From Bacillota bacterium (GTDB lineage: Bacteria; Bacillota; Clostridia; Lachnospirales; Lachnospiraceae): DNA of 64,000 bases. Within the stretch, counting starts at the first letter, position 1; each line of letters begins with the position of its first letter. Position numbers and translations under genes: made by a program. This document shows positions 33,783 through 42,055 of this stretch, piece after piece. Location of the stretch: positions 83,036-147,035 of the forward strand of contig JAEZVF010000077.1 in NCBI GenBank assembly GCA_023443225.1, written 5' to 3'. Under the pieces are notes generated by a model. That model worked only from the letters and a program-made list of their open reading frames with translations, was not told the DNA's origin and made no database searches.

Positions 33783-34538
33783 TTACCCGATCACATCACT
33801 CATCTGGTACATACCAGCGGTTTTCCCATTGAGAAATTTTGCAGCTTGGATAGCACCTTTTGCAAAGATTGCTCTTGAATATGCAGTATGGTTAAATGTT
33901 ATAACTTCGTCCACACCTGCAAAGATGATATCGTGATCACCAACTATGGTACCACCTCTTACTGCTGAGATTCCAATTTCTTTCTTTGGACGTTTTACAT
34001 GTTCCCCACTACGATCGAATTTATAAGAATACTCCTGGTTAAGAGTATCATTAATTACATTTGCAAAAGCTAAGGCTGTTCCGGAAGGAGCATCCACCTT
34101 CTGGTTATGATGTTTCTCTACTATCTCAATATCAAAATCGGCTTCCGCAAGTAATGATGACACAGATTGTAATACTTTGGCAAGTACGTTATAACCCATG
34201 GACATATTTGCTGATCTTAAGATAGCTACCTTCTCGGATGCTTTATCCACTGCTCTTAAGTCTTCTTCCGTTAATCCAGTCGTACACAATACAATTGGCA
34301 CATTATTCTGTTCTGCATACTGAAGCATTTTATCCATTTTATCCGGAGATGCAAAATCTATGATTACATCCGCTTCTGTTTTACAAGCGGAAAAAGAGGT
34401 ATATACCGGATAACCATTACCAGTTGTTTCATAAAGGTCAATGCCTGCTACAATAGTCGCTTGATCATCATTTTTTAATAACTCTGTAATTACCTGCCCC
34501 ATTCTTCCATTACAACCACGTAAAATTATTCTAGTCAT
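33783..34538 (-). CDS. dapB: 4-hydroxy-tetrahydrodipicolinate reductase
   Basis: DapB reduces HTPA with NAD(P)H in the lysine/diaminopimelate pathway. The 251-residue protein begins MTRIILRGCNGRMGQVI, the nucleotide-binding loop. It holds EKHHNQKVDAPSGTALA, with the catalytic His and Lys of the family. The ATG at 34538 follows GGAGAA; an upstream in-frame start adds residues unlike the family. It is 85 bp downstream of dapA and shares its lysine riboswitch. Confidence 0.95.
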   Translation of the reverse strand: MTRIILRGCNGRMGQVITELLKNDDQATIVAGIDLYETTGNGYPVYTSFSACKTEADVIIDFASPDKMDKMLQYAEQNNVPIVLCTTGLTEEDLRAVDKASEKVAILRSANMSMGYNVLAKVLQSVSSLLAEADFDIEIVEKHHNQKVDAPSGTALAFANVINDTLNQEYSYKFDRSGEHVKRPKKEIGISAVRGGTIVGDHDIIFAGVDEVITFNHTAYSRAIFAKGAIQAAKFLNGKTAGMYQMSDVIG

Positions 34539-34623
34539 ATTGTTCTCCATTCCTGCGCACGCTGAATCTATACTGTGTATCGCCAAATTTTATCTCTTTT
34601 TTGTTCTAATATAGCCGTAACTT

Positions 34624-35520
34624 TTATTCTGATACTAATTGAACTCCACATTCTTTCATGGCATTTGCCAGTTTCTGAACATTTTCAGGTTCCATATCAG
34701 TAAGAGGTTTTCTTAAGCCACCTACTTCAAATCCCATAAGGTTTAAAGCTTTCTTAATCGGGATTGGATTCACCTCACAGAATAAAGCATCGATAAGTGG
34801 AAGGTATTTTAATTGAAGCTCAAGACTTCCTTTGTTATCGCCATCTAAGAATTTAGCAACAATATCATGAGTCTCTTGAGGTAGCATATTGGACAATACG
34901 GAAATTACTCCTTTACCACCTAAAGAAAGCAACGGAATGATTTGATCATCATTACCAGAATACAAATCAATATCACCCTGGGTCAGCTGCATTACTTTTG
35001 CAATCTGTGAAATATCGCCGCTGGCTTCTTTCACACCTACAATATTATCTACATTTTTAACTAAATCCGCTATGGTTTTAGCTTGCATATTACAGCCAGT
35101 TCTTCCTGGAATATTATACAAAATTATTGGCAGATCCACTGCTTTCGCAATATCAGTAAAATGTCCTGCTAAACCTTTTTGTGTTGCTTTATTATAATAT
35201 GGCGTTACATGCAATAATGCATCTGCTCCATATTTTTTGGCTTCTTTTGATAAATAAATTGCAGTCTCGGTACAATTAGAACCCGTACCTGCCACAACAG
35301 GAACACGTTTGTTTACTTTCTCCACAGTATAGCGAATACATTCTAGTTGTTCTTCATGTGTTAAGGTGGAAGCTTCCCCTGTGGTACCACAGATTACAAT
35401 ACTATCTGTTCCATTGTTAATCTGAAAGTCTAGCAGTTCTCCTAATTTCTCATAATTGACTTCGTTGTTTTCTGTAAATGGTGTAATAATCGCTACACCG
35501 GCTCCTGTAAATATTGCCAT
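34624..35520 (-). CDS. dapA: 4-hydroxy-tetrahydrodipicolinate synthase
   Basis: DapA condenses pyruvate with aspartate semialdehyde, the entry step to diaminopimelate and lysine. The 298-residue protein has GTTGEASTL (Thr46/Thr47), Tyr135 in ILYNIPGRTG and the Schiff-base Lys164 in VGVKEASGD. AGGAGG lies eight nt before the ATG. A lysine riboswitch precedes it, and a second separate hairpin lies between the riboswitch terminator and the start codon. Confidence 0.96.
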   Translation of the reverse strand: MAIFTGAGVAIITPFTENNEVNYEKLGELLDFQINNGTDSIVICGTTGEASTLTHEEQLECIRYTVEKVNKRVPVVAGTGSNCTETAIYLSKEAKKYGADALLHVTPYYNKATQKGLAGHFTDIAKAVDLPIILYNIPGRTGCNMQAKTIADLVKNVDNIVGVKEASGDISQIAKVMQLTQGDIDLYSGNDDQIIPLLSLGGKGVISVLSNMLPQETHDIVAKFLDGDNKGSLELQLKYLPLIDALFCEVNPIPIKKALNLMGFEVGGLRKPLTDMEPENVQKLANAMKECGVQLVSE

Positions 35521-35575
35521 AATAGCACCTCCTAATAATGTGATCCAATCGGATCTTTTTCGGTTACCATATAAA

Positions 35576-35612
35576 GATTAAAGAGTCAAAAAGTGCTTTT
35601 GACACTTTAATC
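35576..35612 (-). other. extra hairpin between lysine riboswitch and dapA
   Basis: GATTAAAG-T-GTCAAAA pairs with TTTTGAC-T-CTTTAATC through a single T-T mismatch around a short loop, 56 bp before the dapA start. It is not part of the riboswitch terminator, which ends at 35624. It might be an RNA processing or stability element. Confidence 0.5.
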
Positions 35613-35623
35613 ATAAAAGAAAA

Positions 35624-35889
35624 TAAAAAAAGCCGACTAATGAGTCGACGCTAAAGAATATTTCTTGTGCAGTGAAGGTAACTAAATAAGATTCATTATA
35701 CCAACCATACAAAATTCTTTAGGCAGCACTCCATCAATGAAATGATGACAGTCATATAGTTATTAACCATATGCCCAACTAAGGTATCACAGTCTTCCCT
35801 TAATTTCGGCATTTTTTCCTTTCCATTGCTTTCTCATATGCCTGTCATATCCAGCAATGTACTCTTAAAAAATGCGCCTCTACCATAAA
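35624..35889 (-). ncRNA. lysine riboswitch (L box) with intrinsic terminator
   Basis: On the minus strand the leader begins GGTAGAGGCGC, then AAGAGTA, and later GGAAAGG, TTGGGCATAT, GACTGTCATC and GGAGTGCTGCC, matching the order of conserved lysine-riboswitch elements in lysC and dapA leaders. CTAAAGAAT (35712-35720) can pair with ATTCTTTAG (35651-35659) next to the terminator stem GTCGACT/AGTCGGC (35632-35649), which is followed by a T run (35624-35631). Lysine binding should promote termination before dapA. Confidence 0.92.
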
Positions 35890-35938
35890 TATCATTTATT
35901 TAATTTATTAAAGCTTTTTCATACCTTTTCTTGAAATC

Positions 35939-35967
35939 ATACTATCATGAGAATCCAATCTTGTCAA
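35939..35967 (-). promoter_or_regulatory. promoter of the lysine riboswitch-dapAB transcript
   Basis: TTGACA (35962-35967) and TAGTAT (35939-35944) on the minus strand are spaced by 17 bp, about 50 bp upstream of the riboswitch core. Confidence 0.75.
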
Positions 35968-36040
35968 CTCAATTTTCATAAATATTACCTTAAGGATAAT
36001 TGACTCAACTGAATTTTATAACAAATGCTTCGTATTCTAA

Positions 36041-36565
36041 TTACAGACTATTAATATAGGTAATCAGCGGTTCGATATATTTACGATCTGAATTATCATA
36101 AGAATTCTTTAAGGAAGCTGCCATTCCGGCTTCTTCTTCGGTTTTATCTTTCTTCTTTTCCAACATAGAACGAAAGGCCTTCATTAGCATTCGATTAGGC
36201 AAATTCATCTTTTCATAAGCAAGACCACCCTGGAAATAATAAAACGGGCTCTTCTTTAACTCATCTTCTGTAAAATTCACCCTAGTAATATCTTGAATTG
36301 CTTGTGCAGCTGCAGGGGCGCCCCCTGTTGCATAAACAATTAGCTTTTTATCCGCTACCTGAGACAACATGTTTTTCATTTTCTTTAATCCGCTAATTTG
36401 ACCTGCATGAATACTGCCTCCGTAAATCACCGTATCATATTTAGCAATTATTTTATCTGATACCTCTTTTACGCTAATTACATCACAGTTTAACGCCTCT
36501 GCAATCCATTTTCCATACTTTTCGGTAAAACCAGTGCTACTCTTGTATATTACTACTATGCTCAT
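36041..36565 (-). CDS. flavodoxin-domain protein
   Basis: The 174-residue protein has a flavodoxin FMN phosphate loop at its N-terminus (VIYKSSTGFTEKYGKWIAEAL) and the second loop IYGGSIHAGQISGLKK, resembling the flavodoxin/HemG-like group. It is a likely soluble FMN electron carrier or quinone/oxidant reductase; the partner is unknown. It lies 8 bp downstream of a marR gene in the same direction, so it is probably the target of that regulator. Confidence 0.8.
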   Translation of the reverse strand: MSIVVIYKSSTGFTEKYGKWIAEALNCDVISVKEVSDKIIAKYDTVIYGGSIHAGQISGLKKMKNMLSQVADKKLIVYATGGAPAAAQAIQDITRVNFTEDELKKSPFYYFQGGLAYEKMNLPNRMLMKAFRSMLEKKKDKTEEEAGMAASLKNSYDNSDRKYIEPLITYINSL

Positions 36566-36573
36566 AATTATAC

Positions 36574-37020
36574 CTATCCTTTCAAATGAATCATATTTTG
36601 TTCCAGTTTCTCTAAAGTTTCAGCTGTCACCTTTAATGCTACTGGATCAATCCCATTGTATATTGCATTAAGTAGTTCACTTTCTTTTTTGTTGTATTTC
36701 TGCTCAAATTCGCTATACTTTTCTGTCAGTTTAACACGGGTCTTCCTTCGATCAGTTTCATCAGTATACATTTTTACAAAACCAGCCTTCTCCAACTTCA
36801 AAACTATTTGTTTCATATTCTGATGAGAGCTTCCTATCGCATCTGCTATCTCATTTATAGTAGGTGGTTTTTCTGCAAAAAGTGTTATACCAGCCATAAC
36901 AAACCACTGCTTACTAGTAATCTCTTCGTAAAAATTATTTCCCACCGTTTGAAGTCGATTACCTAATACTAGAAGCATACCAAATAACCGTTCTCTTATT
37001 TCATAACCAGCTTTATCCAC
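36574..37020 (-). CDS. MarR-family transcriptional regulator
   Basis: The 148-residue protein has the MarR winged helix (about 35-105): PPTINEIADAIGSSHQNMKQ is the recognition region, followed by the wing TDETDRRKTRVKLTEK. It starts at a GTG (37020) with GGGAGAAGG upstream. MarR proteins are dimeric and usually repress their own operon; a pair of ATGTAAT-type dyads lies in the promoter region. Cotranscription with the flavodoxin gene suggests a redox or xenobiotic signal. Confidence 0.88.
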   Translation of the reverse strand: MDKAGYEIRERLFGMLLVLGNRLQTVGNNFYEEITSKQWFVMAGITLFAEKPPTINEIADAIGSSHQNMKQIVLKLEKAGFVKMYTDETDRRKTRVKLTEKYSEFEQKYNKKESELLNAIYNGIDPVALKVTAETLEKLEQNMIHLKG

Positions 37021-37068
37021 TTATGCCTTCTCCCATTAAATCTAGATTTTCTCTAAAACAATCACTTT

Positions 37069-37104
37069 ATGTAATACATTACCTTTATATGTAATATATT
37101 ACAT
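37069..37104 (-). promoter_or_regulatory. probable MarR operators
   Basis: A perfect 16-bp palindrome ATGTAATATATTACAT (37089-37104) and a related ATGTAATACATTAC (37069-37082) are 20 bp apart, about 50-85 bp upstream of marR. MarR-family dimers bind such dyads; assignment to this MarR is inferred from position. Confidence 0.65.
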
Positions 37105-37154
37105 ATTTTGCCCTTTGTCAATCATATTTATATTGAAGATAAAAAGAATGCTAT

Positions 37155-37196
37155 AAAAAAAGATAATTCATTCAATTTGAATAATTATCTTTTTTT
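37155..37196 (-). terminator. terminator after the SSB-like gene
   Basis: AAAAAAAGATAATT pairs with AATTATCTTTTTTT across an inner ATTCAA/TTGAAT stem. A-T symmetry makes it bidirectional. It lies 32 bp past the stop at 37228. Confidence 0.8.
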
Positions 37197-37227
37197 ACTT
37201 AAATCCTTTATTTAGCTATTTATATGT

Positions 37228-37860
37228 TTAATACTCTTCCAGATATTCCAATTTGCTGACTGAAACTTCATAAGCTACCCGTTTCTCAAAATCAACTTCA
37301 CCTACTTTTTTCTGATACTCTCTGCTTTGAATTCTTCCCCATATCTGAATATGTCCACCTACCGTAAAATTCTCGGCAAATCTTGCATTTCTGCCCCAAC
37401 AGATACAAGGTATGTAATCCGACTTTCCATATGGGCGGTTTACTGCCAACAAAATATCTGCAATTTCTCTTCCAAGCGGAGTTTTACGATATACCGGCTG
37501 TTTACAAACAAATCCGTCTAAAAAGATATAGTTTGGTCTTACCCCTTCCATATCTTCTTCACATACTTTAATTTCTCTTGCAAAAACTGACAATACCAAT
37601 CGGTTTTTATTATCTTCGTGCCGGTTGTATGAGCGGAACTGGCCATTCACTTCTACATATTTTCCTTTTAAATCTGACTTCACATCGATAAGCCGCTCTG
37701 AAACCATAATAGGTATGATATCATAAGAATTACTCAACCTGCTTACAGATACATCCAATACATAAAAACCTTCCCCAAATACATCATGGCTGAACACAAA
37801 ATCATTCATTACCTCTCCTGCAATACTTACTTGATTGTTATCAAATACTTTATCTGTCAT
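37228..37860 (-). CDS. single-strand DNA-binding protein-like, two OB domains
   Basis: From the ATG at 37860 (GGGAG upstream) the 210-residue product has two OB-fold-like halves. The first is about residues 8-95 (SIAGEVMNDFVFSHDVFGEGFYVL, VEVNGQFRSYNR). The second is about 105-210 (IFLDGFVCKQPVYRKTPLGREIADILLAV, YIPCICWGRNARFAENF). The second half matches SSB/PriB-type proteins well. There is no acidic C-terminal tail as in replicative SSB, so it is probably an accessory paralogue. It stands alone between terminators. Confidence 0.75.
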   Translation of the reverse strand: MTDKVFDNNQVSIAGEVMNDFVFSHDVFGEGFYVLDVSVSRLSNSYDIIPIMVSERLIDVKSDLKGKYVEVNGQFRSYNRHEDNKNRLVLSVFAREIKVCEEDMEGVRPNYIFLDGFVCKQPVYRKTPLGREIADILLAVNRPYGKSDYIPCICWGRNARFAENFTVGGHIQIWGRIQSREYQKKVGEVDFEKRVAYEVSVSKLEYLEEY

Positions 37861-38192
37861 ATCGTATGACTCCCTTCTCTTAATCCTGTTCGGTACAATA
37901 TTGATTGGTATCCCAATTTTATTGTAATGAATATAAGATAAATTTTTCTCCACTATTATATGTATGCTCATTTGGCAAATTTTAGAATCTAATTCTATAA
38001 ATTTCCTAAATAATTATTCTTAAATAACTCTTGCGACAGCATAATGCTGAAATTATCAGCCCTCCATAGAAACCCCTTGTAAATTTTCATTTATATGGTA
38101 CAATATTCAAGTTAGAGTAGTAATATATTAGAGTGGAAATATATGTTAATCTTACTCGGGATAATCGTATCCAACTAGGAAGGAAGAATTAT

Positions 38193-40034
38193 ATGAATAT
38201 AAAAAGAGAAGATGTTCGTAACATCGCAATTATAGCCCATGTTGATCATGGAAAAACAACTCTTGTAGATGAGTTGTTAAAGCAAAGCGGTGTGTTTCGT
38301 ACCAATCAAAACGTACAGGATAGAGTCATGGACTCCAATGACATTGAGAGGGAACGAGGAATTACGATACTTTCTAAAAATACAGCTGTTTTATATGAAG
38401 GTGTTAAAATAAATATTATCGATACCCCTGGACATGCCGATTTTGGTGGGGAAGTAGAACGTGTACTTAAAATGGTAAATGGTGTAGTCTTAGTTGTAGA
38501 TGCTTTTGAAGGTGCCATGCCCCAGACAAAATTCGTACTAAAAAAGGCTCTGGAACTGAATTTACCAGTAATTGTTTGCATCAATAAGATGGATCGTCCA
38601 GAGGCCAGACCAAAGGAAGTTATTGATGAAGTTCTGGAATTATTCATAGAATTAGATGCATCCGAAGAACAATTAGATAGTCCGTTCATTTATGCTTCTG
38701 CAAAATCAGGCGTTGCTGTTCTAGAACTGGATGATTCTCCAGAAAATATGAAACCATTATTTGAAACTATAATCAAATACATCCCTGCTCCAGAAGGTGA
38801 CCCGGAGGCCAGTACACAGGTACTAATCAGCACCATAGATTATAACGAATATGTAGGTCGTATCGGTGTTGGCAAAGTGGATAATGGCACCATAAAAATA
38901 AATCAGGATGTTGTACTTGTAAATGCTCATGAACCGGATAAATTTAAAAAAGTTAAAATAAGTAAGTTGTATGAATTTGACGGTTTAAAGAAAGTGGATG
39001 TAACAGAAGCTACTATCGGTTCTATTGTTGCAATTTCAGGTATTGCAGACATTCACATCGGAGATACCATATGTTCTCCAGAGAATCCGAAGGCTATCCC
39101 ATTCCAAAAGATATCCGATCCTACCATTGCTATGGACTTCATGGTAAATGACAGCCCACTTGCAGGCCAAGAAGGAAAATTTGTTACCTCGCGTCATTTA
39201 CGTGACCGTTTATTCCGAGAGTTGAATACGGATGTAAGTCTTCGAGTGGAAGAAACAAAAACAACCGAATGCTATAAAGTATCAGGCCGTGGCGAGTTGC
39301 ACCTTTCCGTATTAATAGAAAATATGCGTCGTGAAGGTTTTGAATTTGCAGTAAGTAAAGCTGAAGTCTTATATAAATATGATGAAAATGGTAAGAAATT
39401 AGAACCAATGGAAACAGCAATTATTGATGTTCCAGAAGAATTCTCTGGTACTGTTATAGATAAATTAAGCCAAAGAAAAGGTGAACTTCAAGGTATGTCT
39501 TCCTCAGGAAATGGTGGTTATTCCAGATTAGAATTCTCCATCCCTTCCCGTGGATTAATCGGTTATCGTGGAGAATTCATGACCGATACCAAAGGAAATG
39601 GTATCATGAACACCTTATTTGATGGTCATGGCCCTTATAAAGGCGATATACAATATAGAAAGCAAGGTTCCTTAATTGCATTTGAGTCCGGTGAAGCAAT
39701 TACCTATGGACTATATAATGCACAAGAACGTGGAACTTTATTTATTGGTGCTGGTGAAAAGGTTTATTCCGGGATGGTAATTGGTCAAAATGGTAAAGCT
39801 GAAGATGTTGAAGTGAATGTATGCAAAAGAAAACAGCTAACAAATACCCGTTCATCCAGTGCTGATGAAGCACTAAAATTAACAACTCCGAGAGTATTAA
39901 GTTTGGAACAAGCATTAGAATTCATTGATACTGATGAACTATTGGAAGTTACTCCTACCAGCTTAAGAATTCGAAAAAAAATATTAGATCCAACCCTTCG
40001 AATGAGAGCTAAGAGAAATTCCCAAAACAAATAA
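38193..40034 (+). CDS. typA: ribosome-associated GTPase BipA/TypA
   Basis: The 613-residue protein begins MNIKREDVRNIAIIAHVDHG. It has G1 AHVDHGKTT, G2 in RERGITI, G3 DTPGHADFGGEVERV, G4 NKMD, an EF-G-like beta barrel, and the BipA-specific C-terminal domain (GRGELHLSVLIENMRREGFE, GEAITYGLYNAQERG). BipA helps 50S assembly and stress growth. The ATG at 38193 is chosen for its AGGAAGGAAG ribosome site; the open frame extends 60 bp upstream without one. Confidence 0.96.
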   Translation: MNIKREDVRNIAIIAHVDHGKTTLVDELLKQSGVFRTNQNVQDRVMDSNDIERERGITILSKNTAVLYEGVKINIIDTPGHADFGGEVERVLKMVNGVVLVVDAFEGAMPQTKFVLKKALELNLPVIVCINKMDRPEARPKEVIDEVLELFIELDASEEQLDSPFIYASAKSGVAVLELDDSPENMKPLFETIIKYIPAPEGDPEASTQVLISTIDYNEYVGRIGVGKVDNGTIKINQDVVLVNAHEPDKFKKVKISKLYEFDGLKKVDVTEATIGSIVAISGIADIHIGDTICSPENPKAIPFQKISDPTIAMDFMVNDSPLAGQEGKFVTSRHLRDRLFRELNTDVSLRVEETKTTECYKVSGRGELHLSVLIENMRREGFEFAVSKAEVLYKYDENGKKLEPMETAIIDVPEEFSGTVIDKLSQRKGELQGMSSSGNGGYSRLEFSIPSRGLIGYRGEFMTDTKGNGIMNTLFDGHGPYKGDIQYRKQGSLIAFESGEAITYGLYNAQERGTLFIGAGEKVYSGMVIGQNGKAEDVEVNVCKRKQLTNTRSSSADEALKLTTPRVLSLEQALEFIDTDELLEVTPTSLRIRKKILDPTLRMRAKRNSQNK

Positions 40035-40061
40035 AGAAAGGCTAATAAAAAGGGTAACATT

Positions 40062-40982
40062 ATGGGAATGGAATTTAAAAAGTTTACTATATTAGACGGC
40101 ATGCGGATACAAAATTATGCAGAATTACGTCCTATCTATATTTCAGAACGGCAATTTGTGAATCAGTATATATGGGAGGAATTCTATGATACACATTACT
40201 ATAGAAATGAAACCTATATGGTATGCGTGATGGGTCAGAAGAAAGGTTTTTTTCCAATGATGCCTCTATGTAAGGTAGATGATATACCTAAAGTATTTAC
40301 CGAGATAAAAGATTACTGGAATAATGTTTTGCATAAGCCATTAACTATGTATCTCTTAGATAGTACCTTTCTAGAAGTACTGAAGACGATACCTGGATTT
40401 ACAGAGGAATTTAAAATTGTAGACGACCGTAATGCCCACGATTATATATATGACGCAGAAAAGCTTCGTACCTTAAGCGGAAAGGCATATCACAAGAAGA
40501 AAAATCACGTCAACTCATTTGTAAAAAAGTATGCAGGTCGTTTTGAATACAGAGCTCTAAATTGTTCTGATGTAGATACCATTCGCGATTTCCACAATCG
40601 TTGGCTGGATAATCGTGAATATGAGGATCGGAATAACAGCATTCGAAGCGAAGAAAACGGAATTCATCGTATCTTCGAGAATTGCGGTCTAATAGACTGC
40701 AAATTAGGTGGTGTGTATATTGATAATAAGCTGGAAGCTTATACCCTTGGCAGTTATGCCCCGGAGATACGCTGTGCCTTTATTCATATAGAAAAAGCCA
40801 ATATTACGATTCCCGGTCTGTATAATTATATCAACCAACAATTCTTAATCCATGCTTTTCCGGAAGCAGAATTTGTAAACCGCGAAGACGATATGGGGCA
40901 GGAAGGTTTACGTAAATCTAAACTCTCCTACAAACCAATACGATTAGAATCAAAATACCATATTTATCAGAATGATATCTAA
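40062..40982 (+). CDS. DUF2156 / phosphatidylglycerol lysyltransferase-type acyltransferase domain
   Basis: The 306-residue protein has the DUF2156 double-GNAT features: an N-terminal WEEFYDTHYYRNETYMVCV, a central YHKKKNHVNSFVKKYAGRFEYR, and a C-terminal KLEAYTLGSYAPE followed by EAEFVNREDDMGQEGLRKSK. Related C-terminal domains in MprF transfer lysine or alanine from tRNA to lipids, but this stand-alone form has no membrane helices and its substrate is unknown. It starts 27 bp after typA on the same strand and is probably co-transcribed. Confidence 0.85.
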   Translation: MGMEFKKFTILDGMRIQNYAELRPIYISERQFVNQYIWEEFYDTHYYRNETYMVCVMGQKKGFFPMMPLCKVDDIPKVFTEIKDYWNNVLHKPLTMYLLDSTFLEVLKTIPGFTEEFKIVDDRNAHDYIYDAEKLRTLSGKAYHKKKNHVNSFVKKYAGRFEYRALNCSDVDTIRDFHNRWLDNREYEDRNNSIRSEENGIHRIFENCGLIDCKLGGVYIDNKLEAYTLGSYAPEIRCAFIHIEKANITIPGLYNYINQQFLIHAFPEAEFVNREDDMGQEGLRKSKLSYKPIRLESKYHIYQNDI

Positions 40983-41017
40983 GGACGCTTTGTTAGGGTG
41001 GATGGTTGCGATAGGAC

Positions 41018-41284
41018 GCTTTGCCTTGGAGGTTATGGGAACTCCGAGAGCAGCAGCTTATGTTTTTCCTGTTCAGAGTAAGAACCCGAAGCTTCTAATG
41101 TCCTAATCATCGTTTATAACATCATGTGGGAACGCGAACTCGCCGGCTACGCCGACTCAAACATCACGTTCCCACATGATTGGCACGATGATCAGGACAT
41201 AAGAAGCTTATCGGATTCTTCCAATTCACAGTTAAAACATAAGCTGCTACTCTCGGAGTTTATTCTACTCTTATGTGGCAAAGC
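41018..41284. repeat. 267-bp giant imperfect palindrome
   Basis: Three nested arm segments support it. GCTTTGCC (41018-41025) pairs with GGCAAAGC (41277-41284). A 27-bp arm starting AACTCCGAGAG (41040-41066) pairs with 41234-41260 at 26/27 positions. A 14-bp perfect arm ATCATGTGGGAACG (41121-41134) pairs with 41167-41180. Between them the arms stay similar (GAAGCTTCTAATGTCCTAATCATCG region). The apex contains CGGCTACGCCG. It fills the 458-bp space between convergent typA-DUF2156 and cupin genes and contains no credible gene. Flanking duplication was not found. Confidence 0.85.
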
Positions 41285-41440
41285 TGTGTATGGGTAGTAC
41301 AATTTGACAAACCAATGATTTCTATAATGGTGAGTAAGGGTTAATACTTTTCCTGAATCAAAAGGTACGATTTCATTTTCTTCTCCCTTATTTTTATATC
41401 GATAGCGCTACATTAGAAGGTAATAAACTTACTAATTTTA

Positions 41441-41911
41441 TTATTCGCCCTCATAATAATCCATTGTATTATTTTCGGAATAGAATGTATTTCTATTATC
41501 CATATGAAGTACTCCCACTTTGTTGGTGTGAGGGTATTTAACAATTTCCGGTTTATGTATGGTGTCAAACTCTATGTAAGATAACTTATCTGTTTGAGAA
41601 GTATTCGTAAGCTTATGCGCACCCTGCTTGTTTGGAGGACATATAATTATATCTCCTTTTTTAACTAATCTTGTACCCGCAGGTTCTTCTAAAACCCCAC
41701 AGCCTTCAATTATATAAAATATTTCAATGTCCTGACCATGATAATGATATGGGTAATTGGACTTTTGTGGTGGAATATCATAAATAGCCACCGTACATTC
41801 TCCATTGATTCCTTCAGTAACAGGAACATATTTTTCATATTCATATAATTCATGTTCTTCTTTATGAACCATTTCTAACATATCTTTATTAGTCAACAGC
41901 ACTTTATCCAT
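41441..41911 (-). CDS. cupin-domain protein
   Basis: The 156-residue protein contains one cupin barrel with both motifs: YPYHYHGQDIEIFYIIEGCG (metal-binding His/Glu set) and GDIIICPPNKQGAHKLTNTS. The family binds metal and covers isomerases, dioxygenases and sensors, so no activity can be named. GGGAGG precedes the ATG. It is transcribed away from the Panacea-like gene's terminator and appears to be a single-gene unit. Confidence 0.8.
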   Translation of the reverse strand: MDKVLLTNKDMLEMVHKEEHELYEYEKYVPVTEGINGECTVAIYDIPPQKSNYPYHYHGQDIEIFYIIEGCGVLEEPAGTRLVKKGDIIICPPNKQGAHKLTNTSQTDKLSYIEFDTIHKPEIVKYPHTNKVGVLHMDNRNTFYSENNTMDYYEGE

Positions 41912-41995
41912 TAATACATACCTCCCACATAATTATAATTATTTATTGTTAAACACATAAATTTCTATATCTATGAAGCATTAATTTGACATGAA

Positions 41996-42046
41996 GAAAA
42001 CTCAATCGATCACTTTCAATAAGGGAGAAAGTACCCGTTGAGTTTA
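41996..42046 (-). terminator. terminator after the Panacea-like gene
   Basis: AAACTCAA and TTGAGTTT enclose an inner ACTTTC/GAAAGT stem, with T residues after it on the minus strand. It lies 10 bp past the stop at 42056. Confidence 0.7.
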
Positions 42047-42055
42047 ATTTAAATA

